Shown here in pieces: positions 7,683-16,409 of a stretch of 64,000 nucleotides of DNA. A program made the translations under genes and the position numbers. The stretch lies in assembly GCF_000418325.1 (NCBI RefSeq), contig NC_021658.1, positions 5,691,501 through 5,755,500 on the forward strand, read 5' to 3'. Below the pieces are notes generated by a model, which ran no database searches, was not told the origin of the DNA, and worked only from the letters and a program-made list of their open reading frames with translations. This DNA comes from Sorangium cellulosum So0157-2. GTDB lineage: Bacteria > Myxococcota_A > Polyangia > Polyangiales > Polyangiaceae. Numbering within the stretch: position 1 is the stretch's first letter; every line of letters starts with the position of its first letter.

Positions 7683-9021
7683 ATGAAGCGGTCCTGCATC
7701 GCCGTGGCGGCCCTCGCGATCTCCCTCTCCGCGCCCGCCGCGGCGCAGCCGGTGAAGCTGTTCGTGCTCGCGGGCCAGTCCAACATGGTCGGCTACGGCG
7801 TGGGCACGGCTCTCCCGGCCGAGCTCCAGAGCCAGCCCGACATCTGGTACGACCACCACAACCCCGACACGCGCGAGGGGGGGCCGTACGCGGCGGCGAC
7901 GAGCGCCGACTGGGGGCCGCTCGAGCCGAAGGGCGAGGCGCGCCGCTACGGGCCGGAGCTCACGTTCGGCCACGCGATGGCGGCGGCGTTCCCCGAGCAC
8001 CGGATCGCGATCGTGAAGATGGCGCAGGGGGGCACGAACCTCGTCGACCACTGGGGGCGCGGGCTGGGGCCGGATCCGGAGGTGCTCTACAAATCGCAGC
8101 TCTACCACGCGCTCCTCGGCAAGCTGGACTCCGCGACGTACACAGGCGATCGCGCCCTCCGCTACCCCGAAGAGCCGACGCGGCTCGACAACGCCCTGGC
8201 GCGGCTCGAGTCGGAGGGGCACGACGTCGAGATCGCCGGGCTCCTCTGGATGCAGGGCGAGAACGAGGCGGGGTGGTCGGCCGCGTTCAGCTACGGCGAC
8301 ACGCTGCGCGGCTTCATCGCGGCGATCCGCGAGGATCTCGGCGCGCCCGGGCTCCCGGTCGTGCTCGGCCGGATCAGCGACAACCTCTACCCGGCGAACG
8401 GCGGGCCCATCGCCGCCGGCAAAGAGGCGAACATCGACGCCGTGCGCGCGGCGCAGGTGGCCGTGGCCGAGGAAGACCCGCGGGTCGTATGGGTCGACAC
8501 GGACGACTTCGCCCCGCGGCGGGCCGACGATACGTGGCATTTCGACTCCGCCGCGTACCAGCTCCTCGGCGAGCGCTTCGCCGCGGCGTACCTCGCGCTG
8601 GTCGGCGAGACGGGCTCGCCGGGCGCCTCGTCGGCGAACGGCGCCGCGAGCGCCGGCGCGGGGGGAGGGGGCGGCGCGGCGGGGGCGAGCGGGAGCTCCG
8701 TGTCGTCGGCGAGCGGCGCCGCGAGCGCGGGCGCGGGCGGGGGCGGCGCGGCGGGGGCGAGCGGGAGCTCCGTGTCGTCGGCGAGCGGCGCCGCGAGCGC
8801 GGGCGCGGGCGGCGCGGCAGGGGCGAGCGGGAGCGCGGCGGCAGCGGGCAGCGCCGGGAGCGCGGCCGGATCGAGCGGGGCCGCGCCCGGGGGCGCCGGC
8901 GGCAGCAGCCGGCTGCCGGACGGCCGGGATCCCGGGCGAGGGGCCGACCGCGGCGGCGCTCGCGCTGATCGCGCTGGCGGCATTGCGCCGGCGCCGCCGG
9001 AGCGGGCGCGATCCCGGCTGA
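7683..9021 (+). CDS. SASA-family (CE6-like) carbohydrate O-acetylesterase with frameshifted MYXO-CTERM tail
   Basis: A signal peptide (MKRSCIAVAALAISLSAPAAA) leads to a sialate-O-acetylesterase/acetyl-xylan-esterase fold with the nucleophile motif FVLAGQSNMVG (Ser33), a GLLWMQGENEA block and a C-terminal DTWHFDSAAYQLLGER block giving the Asp/His pair. It should remove acetyl groups from polysaccharides outside the cell. From about residue 315 there is a long Ala/Gly/Ser linker with repeated GSSVSSASGAASAGAGGGG. Near 8905-8913 the frame changes by one base. Past that point the +1 frame reads GC, then a hydrophobic segment (AAALALIALAAL) and RRRRRSGRDPG before a stop at 9021, the three-part MYXO-CTERM signal. 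Without the shift the frame runs on antisense to the next gene. I therefore take 9021 as the true end. Confidence 0.8.
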
Positions 9022-9110
9022 TCCGGGGCTCGCCGCCTCAGGGAGAAGGCCCGAGAGGCCCGTCGCGTCGAACGGGCCCTCGGCGGGTGCTCAGCGCCGC
9101 TGGCTCAGCC

Positions 9111-10303
9111 CTACTGGCAGAGGCCAGAGCTGCACGCGTAGCCCTCGCGGCAGTCGTCCGACGTCTCGCACTCGGCAGCGCAGACGCCGTTGCCCTCACC
9201 GTCCAAGGCGCAGTAGCCGCCGCCGGCGCAGTCGTCGGCCCCGGGAGTGCACGGGCCCGTGCAGTACCCGCCCGGAAAGCCATCAGCTTCGGAGAAGCAG
9301 AAGCCGCCGGCGCAGTCGGAGTCCGCGGCGCAAGCGTCGCCGTCCGCGCCATCGCCCGTCTCCGTCGGCGGGTCGCAGCGGCCCGTGGGGCTGCAGACGT
9401 ACCCGTCCGAGCACTGAGCGTCGCTGGTGCAGCCCGGCCAGCAGGTATTGTCGGCGTCACAGATGTAGCCGTCGCGGCAGTCGCTGTCCGCCGCGCACGG
9501 GGTGAGGCAGATGCCGGTGGTGTCGCCCGGGTCGATGTAACAGGTGCCACCGCCGGTGCACTCGCCGATGCCGTCGCCGCAGAAGCCCGAACAGTAGCCG
9601 CCCGGAAAGCCGTACTGGGCCTGGGAGAGGCACCATTCGCCAGAGCACACGCTGTCCTCCGTGCAAGCGCTGCCGTCCGGAGAATAGCAGGCGTCCCAGT
9701 AGTCATCGCACACGCCCACCTCCGTGCACTGCGCGTCGCTGGTGCAGCTCGGCCAGCACACCCCGCCTGCGATGCACGCATAACCGTCGCGGCAGTCGTC
9801 CGATGTCTCGCACTCGGCGGCGCACATGGTGAAGCCAGTCTCCTCGTTCACGAGGAAGCAGGTGCCGCCGCCGGCACAGTCGCTGTCCGTCGCGCACGCC
9901 GCACTACAGTACCCGGAGGGAAAGCCGCTTCCGGTCTCCGGGAGGCAGTCGCCGCTGGCACACGTGGCACCGTCGGTGCAGGCAGCACCATCGGCGGCGG
10001 GCTCGCCGCCGCCGGCGCCGGTGGTGGCGGAGGTGGTGGAGGTGGTGGAGGTGACGCTGCCGCCGCCGCCACCGTCGCCGCCGGCACCGCCGGCGCCGGG
10101 GGGGGGGGGGGGGGGGGGGGGGAGTCGCCGCCGTCGCCGCCGGTGCCGCCGCCGTCGCCGCCAGCGCCGCCGGTTCCCGCCGTCGTGCTGCCGCTGGTCG
10201 TCGTGCTGCCGCTGCTTCCGCTCCCGGGGGTCGCGTCGTCATCGCCGCACGCCGCGGTCACCAAGCTCAATGCAAAGAGGCACACCAAAGATCGCATCTT
10301 CAT
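9111..10303 (-). CDS. Cys-rich repeat lipoprotein interrupted by a G25/C25 homopolymer
   Basis: The ATG at 10303 opens a lipoprotein signal (MKMRSLVCLFALSLVTAACG) and a Ser/Thr/Gly linker ending GGDGGDS. A run of 25 identical bases (10098-10122) follows, read as poly-Pro. Beyond it the frame that makes sense is a different one: GAGGAGGDGGGGSV, then STTSTTS, then about ten short Cys modules of the types CxxDSDCxxGxxC, CWPxCTSDAQC and GFPGGYCxGxC to the stop at 9111. The two halves join only if the tract has 23 or 26 bases. The product would be a surface-exposed Cys-rich protein, probably disulfide bonded. No enzyme function is visible. The tract could be a slippage switch or a sequencing artefact. 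Confidence 0.7.
10098..10122. repeat. Homopolymer of 25 G (25 C on the coding strand)
   Basis: An uninterrupted run of 25 G inside the Cys-rich lipoprotein gene; as given it puts the signal peptide and the Cys-rich domain in different frames. Confidence 0.95.
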
Positions 10304-10983
10304 CCGCTGCTCTCCAGCCGGTAGGGGTCCAGTGACGCGGTGCCGGCCGTCGGAGGCGAGGCGCCGCAGCGCGATGGGCGCACGCGCATCTTCTGTCGAA
10401 ACGACACGGATGCCAACGGCTCTTTTCGCTCCGTCTCCGCACTTCCGCGCGGAGAGCCCCCGGAAGCGCCGCGCTCGACCGACGCCGCGCTCACCCCGCC
10501 CCCGCCGGCCCCGCTCAGCGCAGCTTTTCGACGGCGACCACGCGGCATTGTCGGGTCCGCTCCACGCCGCGCGCAGCACGCATTGCGGGCAGCAGCACCG
10601 TTTTTCCGCTCACCGCGCGAGTCGACCTCCTGACCCGCGCGCCTCACATGCCACACGTCGCTGCACGGTCGCCACGCTGCGTGCCCCGCTGTGATCTCCC
10701 GACTCGAGCCCAGCTCGGGCGCGCGCACTCCGCTGCTGCCCGCCGCGGGCGCCGCCTCGACGATTGACCGGCCGCCTCCTGAGCTGGTATACGTAGCCGT
10801 TTTCCTTTGGAAGAATTTTACAATCACATTCGAAGCGAGGATCGGACGCGCGCGGTGTGCGCAGGTGAAGGGTACCTGGAGCTCCCAGCGCCAGCCGTGT
10901 CGTATTGCCCTCGCCGGCTTCGCGGCGGCGCGCTGCGCTCCGGCGGGACGAGCCCTCGCTTCAGAAGATGATGAGGAGATCCC
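10304..10983. other. Divergent intergenic region
   Basis: About 680 bp between two divergent lipoprotein genes. The first half is GC-rich with no credible gene. Around 10785-10840 there is an AT-richer patch (including AAGAATTTTACAATCACATT) that stands out from the surroundings and follows a promoter-like pair. Open frames here have no protein-like composition. Confidence 0.5.
10764..10793 (+). promoter_or_regulatory. Candidate promoter for the repeat lipoprotein gene
   Basis: TTGACC at 10764-10769 and TATACG at 10788-10793, 18 bp apart, followed by an AT-rich stretch. This would give a 5' leader of about 180 bases before the ATG at 10984. Confidence 0.4.
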
Positions 10984-12063
10984 ATGCGTGTCGGACACGT
11001 GATGATCACAGCAGCTCTCGTCAGCCTCTTCGCCGCCTGCGCCACCTCGGGCGGCGGCGACGTCGGGCCGCCGGTCTACGCGACGGTCTGCGAGGCCCGC
11101 TGCGCCTGCGAGGACTGCTCCGGGGACGACGAGGGCCTGTGCGAGGCCGAGCAGGAGGCCATCGAGGAGCGGGCCGAGGAGCGCTGTCAGGCCGAGCACG
11201 AGGCCTATGTCGACTGTGTCCGCCTGGAGGGCCGGTGCGCGGATGGTCATCACCTGGCCGAGGTCTGCAACGCCCACGCGGCGGCCCTCCTGGGCTGTCT
11301 CGAGCCCAAGGGGCGCGATCACTGCCCCACGGCCGGCGACGGCGTCTGCGACGAGCCCCAGGGCACCGACACGTGCGCGGCCGGGACCGACCCGGCCGAC
11401 TGCCTCTCTTTCTGTCCGTACACCGGCAACGGCGTCTGCGACGAGCCCGAGGGCGCCGGCCGGTGCCCGGCGGGCACGGACGTCGACGACTGCAAGCTCG
11501 TGCCGTGCCCGTCGGTGCAGGACGGGACCTGCGACGAGCCCGAGGGCACCGGCCGGTGCGATGAGGGCTCGGACGTCGACGACTGCATGGGCGCGACCTG
11601 CGCCGAGGCGAACAACGGCGAGTGCGACGAGCCCGAGGGCACCGGGATCTGCGACGAGGGCACCGACGCGGCCGACTGCGCGGGCGCGCCGTGCCCCCAC
11701 GTGAACAACGGCGCGTGCGACGAGCCCGAGGGCTCCGGCTACTGCGAGGAGGGCACGGACGTCGCCGACTGCGAGACCGGCGCCGTCGCCTGCGACGACA
11801 TCGGCGTCTGCGGCAGCGCCACGAGCGGGTGCGTCGCGTGCGCGAACGAGGGGAGCTGCGCCGACGAGCTCGAGGCGTGCACCATCAGCGACGATTGCTA
11901 CTTCCTCGTCCAGTGCCTCGTGACCTGCGCGGACGACGCCTGCATCGATGCGTGCGTGGAAGCGTATCCGGACGGGGTGCAGACGTACTCCAGCTACGAC
12001 AGGTGCTTGAACTGCGAGCAGTGCTACTACTCGTGCGGCGGGAGCGACGTATTCGAGTGCTGA
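10984..12063 (+). CDS. Lipoprotein with five Cys/Asp repeats (359 aa)
   Basis: ATG with GAGGAG upstream, a lipoprotein signal ending LFAACATSGGG, then a Cys-containing helical region (to about 115). Five tandem repeats of about 34-36 residues follow, from about 118 to 270: C-P-x3-NNG-x-CDEPEGTGxC, then EGTDxADC. The acidic, Cys-paired repeats resemble small disulfide-bonded Ca-binding modules such as Notch/LNR-like domains, but the match is only by pattern. The C-terminal 90 residues are Cys-rich with a YDRCLNCEQCYYSCGG ending. Probably outer-membrane anchored and surface exposed; function unknown. It is followed at 32 bp by another lipoprotein with Ca-binding-type repeats, a likely operon. 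Confidence 0.8.
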   Translation: MRVGHVMITAALVSLFAACATSGGGDVGPPVYATVCEARCACEDCSGDDEGLCEAEQEAIEERAEERCQAEHEAYVDCVRLEGRCADGHHLAEVCNAHAAALLGCLEPKGRDHCPTAGDGVCDEPQGTDTCAAGTDPADCLSFCPYTGNGVCDEPEGAGRCPAGTDVDDCKLVPCPSVQDGTCDEPEGTGRCDEGSDVDDCMGATCAEANNGECDEPEGTGICDEGTDAADCAGAPCPHVNNGACDEPEGSGYCEEGTDVADCETGAVACDDIGVCGSATSGCVACANEGSCADELEACTISDDCYFLVQCLVTCADDACIDACVEAYPDGVQTYSSYDRCLNCEQCYYSCGGSDVFEC

Positions 12064-12095
12064 GCCGTGGCTCACCCCTGAGCGCCGCGGAGGAG

Positions 12096-12878
12096 ATGAA
12101 CATGCTTGATCGACGAGACGTTCGTGCGCTTTCGGCCCGCGCCGCCCTCCTGGCCACCCTGGCCGGCGCCGCCTCCTGCGGCGGCCTCTCCGCGGGCGAC
12201 TACGCGGTGTACCGCGTCGCCCTCGAGGCGTCCGAGCAGGCGCCCGGCTGCTTCCCCGACGACCGGCCGCTCCTCGCGGAGAAGTACGACGCCACCACGT
12301 TCCGGGACGGGCAGACGCTGCTCCTCTATCTCCCGACCGACGACGAGGCGGTGCTCGACACCGGCGGTCTCGTGCTGAAGGGCTCCACGGACGACGACCC
12401 CTATACCTTCGAGGGCAGCTCCGAAGACATCGAGTTTCCCTTCCGCGCCATGGTCACCGACGCCGACCAGGACGGCATCTCGGACGACGTCGACCCCTTC
12501 GTCGACGCCGACAAGGACGGCGACGACGACACGGATCCGGCGCGCGACCGCGTGGTCGACACCGACGGCGACAAGCTGGACGACCGCGACGAGCTCGAGG
12601 ACAGGTTCGTCGACGCCGACAACGACGGGGACGACGACCGCTTCCGGGAGATCGTCGGCGACACGAGGACGATCTCCAGACTCCGGGTGAGCGTCTCGAT
12701 GACGGTCGACGGGTCGACGGTCAGGGGCGTCGTGACGCGGACGACCGAGGAGACGTGCGAGGGCGACCTGTGCCCGCCCCACGTGGACCAGCCGTGCGTC
12801 GACGTGCAGCGGTTCCGCGGCGTCGAGGTCGACGAGGCACAGCTGACCTTCGGGGTCGACGCGCGCCCGACCCGCTGA
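12096..12878 (+). CDS. Lipoprotein with thrombospondin-3-like Asp-rich repeats
   Basis: About 260 residues. A signal with basic N-terminus and LATLAGAASCGG lipobox is followed by a small beta-rich domain with a Cys (QAPGCFPDD). Asp-rich segments follow at about 125-185: DADQDGISDDVDPF, DADKDGDDDTD, DTDGDKLDDRDE and DADNDGDDD, the DxDxDG calcium-binding pattern. The C-terminal part has two Cys pairs (EETCEGDLCPPH, QPCVDV). Two ATGs (12096, 12102) follow GGAGGAG; spacing favours 12102. Likely a surface or periplasmic lipoprotein co-expressed with the upstream repeat lipoprotein. Confidence 0.75.
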   Translation: MNMLDRRDVRALSARAALLATLAGAASCGGLSAGDYAVYRVALEASEQAPGCFPDDRPLLAEKYDATTFRDGQTLLLYLPTDDEAVLDTGGLVLKGSTDDDPYTFEGSSEDIEFPFRAMVTDADQDGISDDVDPFVDADKDGDDDTDPARDRVVDTDGDKLDDRDELEDRFVDADNDGDDDRFREIVGDTRTISRLRVSVSMTVDGSTVRGVVTRTTEETCEGDLCPPHVDQPCVDVQRFRGVEVDEAQLTFGVDARPTR

Positions 12879-12942
12879 ACGGCGCTCCGGCGGCGCGCCG
12901 CGCGGCGCGCGCCTCGCTCCCGTTCTGGTAGCATCGCCCCGC

Positions 12943-14085
12943 TTGCCGGCGCTCCCGCTCTCCCCCGCCGACCTCCGCGCCGTGCTCGCGCCGCTCCCGA
13001 GCGCCCGCCCGCTGCCCGCGCGCGCCTACTGGGATGAGGATGTGTTCGCCTTCGATCAGGCCGAGATCTTCGGCCGCTCGTGGGTCTGCGTCGGCCGCGA
13101 GGACGAGATCGCCCGCCCCGGCGCGTGGGTGCTCGCGCCGCTCACGCCGGCGGGGGTCCTCGTCCTCCGCGGCGCGGATCTGGAGATCCGCGCGTTCCAC
13201 AACGTCTGCCGCCACCGGGCGGCGACGCTGGTCGACGGCGCGTGCGGCCGGCTCGCTCAGCTCGCGTGCCCGTACCACGGCTGGACCTACGAGCTCTCCG
13301 GCGCCCTGCGCGCGGCGCCCCACGCGCCCCCCGGCTTCGATCGCGGCGCGCACGGCCTCCTGCCCGCGCGGGCGGGCGCCCTCTTCGGCTTCCTCTTCGT
13401 GGCGCTCGACCCCGGGGCGCCCCCGCTCGAGAGCGCGCTCGGCGGCGCGCCGCCGTGGCTCGCGCGCCCCGAGCTGCGCTCGCTCCGGCGGGGTCGGCGG
13501 GTGGAGTACGAGGTCGCCGCGAACTGGAAGCTCTGCGTGGAGAACTTCCAGGAGTCGCACCACTTCCCGCGCGTCCACCCCGCGCTGGAGCGGCTCACCC
13601 CGTGCGACGACGCCGTGTCCTGGGGCGGGGGCGGCCCGTGGCTCGGCGGGATCATGGCGCTCGCCCCCAGCGCCGAGACGGTCTCGCTCGGCGCGGCCCG
13701 CGGGGCGCGGCCGCTGATCGTCCCCGAGGCGGAGCGGCGGCGGGTGCGCGACGCCATGCTCTTCCCGGGCCTGCTCACGAGCCTCCAGCCCGACTACCTG
13801 CTCACGTACCGGCTCACCCCGCGCGCGCCGGACCGGACCCTCGTGGTCGCCGACACCTACTTCCACCCGGCGGCGTTCACCCCCGGCTTCGATCCGGCCG
13901 ACGTGTTCGCCTTCTGGGACACCGTGAACCGCGAGGATCGGTCGATCTGCGAGCGCCAGCAGCGCGGGATGCGCGCCCCCGGCTACGCGCCGTCGACCTA
14001 CGCCGCGGTGGAGGACGGCGTGCACGCGTTCGATCGGTGGGTCGCCGAGCGGTACCTCGCGGCGCTCGGCGCGGGGGCGCCGTGA
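12943..14085 (+). CDS. Rieske non-heme iron oxygenase, alpha-subunit type
   Basis: A 380-residue aromatic-ring-hydroxylating-type oxygenase. The Rieske [2Fe-2S] ligands are Cys89-x-His91 (NVCRHRA) and Cys109-x2-His112 (CPYHGW). The mononuclear iron site lies in ENFQESHHFPRVHP (Asn201 to His212), giving the usual two His, with the Asp later in the chain. The family hydroxylates or demethylates small organic substrates with electrons from a separate reductase. No reductase or ferredoxin gene is nearby. The start is a TTG; no strong ribosome site is seen. The stop overlaps the start of the next gene by 4 bp (GTGA), so the two proteins are translationally coupled and probably act in one pathway. 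Confidence 0.9.
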   Translation: MPALPLSPADLRAVLAPLPSARPLPARAYWDEDVFAFDQAEIFGRSWVCVGREDEIARPGAWVLAPLTPAGVLVLRGADLEIRAFHNVCRHRAATLVDGACGRLAQLACPYHGWTYELSGALRAAPHAPPGFDRGAHGLLPARAGALFGFLFVALDPGAPPLESALGGAPPWLARPELRSLRRGRRVEYEVAANWKLCVENFQESHHFPRVHPALERLTPCDDAVSWGGGGPWLGGIMALAPSAETVSLGAARGARPLIVPEAERRRVRDAMLFPGLLTSLQPDYLLTYRLTPRAPDRTLVVADTYFHPAAFTPGFDPADVFAFWDTVNREDRSICERQQRGMRAPGYAPSTYAAVEDGVHAFDRWVAERYLAALGAGAP

Positions 14086-14900
14086 GCAAGCTGTGCGGCC
14101 TGTGGGGCCGCCCGTACATCGATCTCTCGCCCTTGATCGACACGTCCTGCTTCGCGGAGCTCGATCGCGAGATCGTGCTCGGGCTCTGCCGCGTCGAGCC
14201 CTCGTACACCGGCGGGAGCCTGAAGTGGATGGGCGTGGTCGCGCCGTGGGTGCACGAGGACCCGTACGTGGACTACGGGCAGGTCATCGGCGCCTTCTCG
14301 CGCGAGGAGCTCCGCGACTTCGTGGCGCTCGCCGACGACCCGTCCGCCTTCGATCTCGATCGCGGCGGCGAGTACACCTTCGGGGACGAGACCGATCACC
14401 CGCTCTCGCGGGCGCAGATGCTGTACCTGAAGTACCGCTACGGCGTCTATTTCCCCTGGAAGGTCTGCTATCACCTCCTCGAGAACGACCGCTGGGAGGA
14501 CAAGCACTCCGGCGCCGGCAAGGATTTCTCGGCGGAGGCGAAGGCGGTCTTCCCTCGGACGGTCGAGTTCCTCCGCGGGCTGCCGTTCGTCGAGATCGGG
14601 CGTTGCGTGCTCTTTGGCCTCGAGGCGAACGACCACGCGCCCGCGCACCGCGACACCGAGCCCGGGAGCGCGCTCGGCGTGGCGCAGTCGATCTCGTTCG
14701 CGCCGCGCCGCGGCAAGCGATTCTATGTCTGCGACAGGGAAGGGGAGGAGCGCACGGTGGTCCGCGCCCCCATCTACTGGTTCAACGACATGGATTACCA
14801 CGGGGTCGAGCCGGACCCGTTCTTCCGCTACTCGATCCGGGTGGACGGCGTGTTCGAGCCGGCGTTCGTGAAGCGGCTCCAGCGGCTCTATCGGCGCTGA
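14082..14900 (+). CDS. HxD...H...R protein, 2OG-Fe(II) dioxygenase-like, uncharacterised family (copy 1)
   Basis: A 272-residue cytoplasmic protein starting at a GTG that overlaps the Rieske gene stop. The C-terminal half has the order expected of a jelly-roll Fe(II)/2-oxoglutarate oxygenase: His189-x-Asp191 (APAHRDTEPG), a distal His240 in FNDMDYHGVE, and Arg253 in FFRYSIRVDG. The N-terminal half contains YIDLSPLIDTSC, EPSYTGGSLKWMG and YRYGVYFPWKVCYHL. The gene at 60578 encodes a clear paralogue with the same motif order. I do not recognise a named family. Fe/2OG activity is inferred from the motif. Pairing with a Rieske oxygenase suggests two successive oxidations of one substrate. A 3' relic of a further copy lies at 16410-16514. 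Confidence 0.75.
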   Translation: MSKLCGLWGRPYIDLSPLIDTSCFAELDREIVLGLCRVEPSYTGGSLKWMGVVAPWVHEDPYVDYGQVIGAFSREELRDFVALADDPSAFDLDRGGEYTFGDETDHPLSRAQMLYLKYRYGVYFPWKVCYHLLENDRWEDKHSGAGKDFSAEAKAVFPRTVEFLRGLPFVEIGRCVLFGLEANDHAPAHRDTEPGSALGVAQSISFAPRRGKRFYVCDREGEERTVVRAPIYWFNDMDYHGVEPDPFFRYSIRVDGVFEPAFVKRLQRLYRR

Positions 14901-14945
14901 GCCCGTGGACATAGCTGGCCAGGCTGCACTATCCTTGGGCGTACC

Positions 14946-15242
14946 GTGAACCTGCTGTGGCAGTCGTTCCCCATGCCCGAAGGTCGACGCGCCCAGGCTT
15001 GGCGATATCGTCCCGTCTACCGGCGACCCGCCCATTTCCACGACGAGCCGGAGTTCAACCTCGTCGTCCGGGGAACCGCGGCGCTCGACGCCGGGTTCGG
15101 CAGCTACTCGCGCTGTCACCAGGTGATCAGAGAGTTGCTGGGCATGGCGCCCAGCGCGCTCCTCGACCCAGGCACCCGGAAGCTGCTCGCCGAGAGGTTG
15201 GAACCGTTGAGCGCCCAGCGCGCTCGCCGAGACCCCGGGTAG
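14946..15242 (+). pseudogene. AraC-family regulator remnant (internal deletion)
   Basis: The 98-codon frame joins two parts that normally lie about 200 residues apart. Its first 45 residues look like the N-terminal cupin of an AraC regulator (WRYRPVYRRPAHFHDEPEFN, then LVVRG). It then passes directly into AGFGSYSRCHQVIRELLGMA, the second helix-turn-helix end of an AraC DNA-binding domain, and stops soon after. The first HTH and most of the cupin are missing, so it cannot be a working regulator. The junction is in frame. It starts at a GTG shortly after the dioxygenase-like gene. Confidence 0.65.
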
Positions 15243-15355
15243 CTCGCGCGACCAGACCCCTCGTTCCGGCACCGCTGCTCCGCGAATCGGCCTTCAGGCT
15301 GCGGAAACGCACAAACCTGGATGCTCGCCGCCCGGCGGTTGAGTATGCGATCGGC

Positions 15356-16309
15356 ATGCGAAGCCGATCAGCCCTCGCCTTGCTCGCGCTCCTGGCTTTC
15401 TCGGGATGCTCCAACGACTCGCCGGATCCGGGCTCCTCCCCCGGCGCTGGTGGAGCTCCCCCCAGCACGGCGACGGGGGGGGATGCTGCCGGCCCCATGA
15501 CCGGCGGCGACGGCGGCATGCCGCCAGAGATGCCCATGACCGGTGGCGCAGGTGGTACGGGCGGCGCAAGCTCCGGTGCGACGAGCGGCGCAACGGCAGG
15601 CGGCACGGGTGGCGCCGCTGGGGATGGTAGCTTCGAGCTCGTCTGGGAAGATCCGTTCGACACCGTCGATCTCAATCGCTGGCAGCTGATGACCCACAGC
15701 TGGGACGGCAATCTCGCGCAGTTTACCGGCGAAAACGCCGCGGTCAGCGACGGCATCCTGCATCTTTCGCTGACGGCAGCCAACGATACCAGCAAGCCCT
15801 TCCGCGGCGTGGAAATGCGCTCTCGCGAGACGCTGACCTACGGAAAAATAGAAGCGTCGGCTCGGTTTGCGCGGGGCTCCGCCGTCGTCTCTTCTCTGGT
15901 GCTCATTTATACCCCATGGCCCCCCGACGACTGGAACGAGCTCGACATCGAGTTTCTGGGCAAAAACACCGATCGCGTCCAGTTCAACCACATGGTGAAC
16001 ATCCCGCCCGCTGATCCAGCCACCGGCCACCTCCAGTTCCCCGAGCTCGTCACGTTGGACTTCAACCCCGCGGCGGGCTTTCACACCTATGTCATCGAAT
16101 GGGTGCCCGGCGAGGCGCGCTTCTACGTCGACGGGGCGCTCATGCACACTGCCACCGAGGAGATGGGACGCATGGTCCTCCCTCAGAACATCCTCTTGAC
16201 GATCTGGGCTTCCGGGTCGCCAGGTTGGGCAGGCCCCGTCGACAGCAGCACCGCCCCCACGCGCGCCGAGTACGACTGGCTCCGGGTCTACCGCTACGTC
16301 GGTCCGTAG
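15356..16309 (+). CDS. GH16-family glucanase lipoprotein
   Basis: 317 residues. The signal MRSRSALALLALLAFSGCSN has a lipobox Cys, followed by a Gly/Ala/Met/Pro/Thr linker to about residue 95. The catalytic domain has the GH16 motif NELDIEFLG with Glu195 (nucleophile), Asp197 and Glu199 (acid/base), YGKIEASARFARG before it, and FHTYVIEWVPGEARFYVDG after it, where GH16 enzymes have their conserved ExTP-like strand. It should cut beta-1,3 or beta-1,3-1,4 glucans outside the cell while tethered to the envelope. The C-terminal RAEYDWLRVYRY is typical of the family. The gene is bracketed by the 3' end of the dioxygenase-like gene and a relic of that same end, suggesting rearrangement. Confidence 0.9.
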   Translation: MRSRSALALLALLAFSGCSNDSPDPGSSPGAGGAPPSTATGGDAAGPMTGGDGGMPPEMPMTGGAGGTGGASSGATSGATAGGTGGAAGDGSFELVWEDPFDTVDLNRWQLMTHSWDGNLAQFTGENAAVSDGILHLSLTAANDTSKPFRGVEMRSRETLTYGKIEASARFARGSAVVSSLVLIYTPWPPDDWNELDIEFLGKNTDRVQFNHMVNIPPADPATGHLQFPELVTLDFNPAAGFHTYVIEWVPGEARFYVDGALMHTATEEMGRMVLPQNILLTIWASGSPGWAGPVDSSTAPTRAEYDWLRVYRYVGP

Positions 16310-16409
16310 GTGCTTCGCGGGTCCTCTCGGCCGGTGGCGGGGGGCTCGGGCGCTGCCTCGCTCACCCGCCGAGCGCGTGGATAGACCCGCCTCCGGGCCG
16401 CGTCGGGCA

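Noticed and set aside
7524..10694. A single 1056-residue plus-strand protein
   Set aside because: The frame covers the esterase but after 8910 it is antisense to a Cys-rich lipoprotein gene; the composition is low-complexity Ala/Arg/Gly with no domain.
12893..12915. GC-rich hairpin as a terminator
   Set aside because: GGCGCGCC/GCGCGCC pairing is expected by chance at this GC content and there is no T run.
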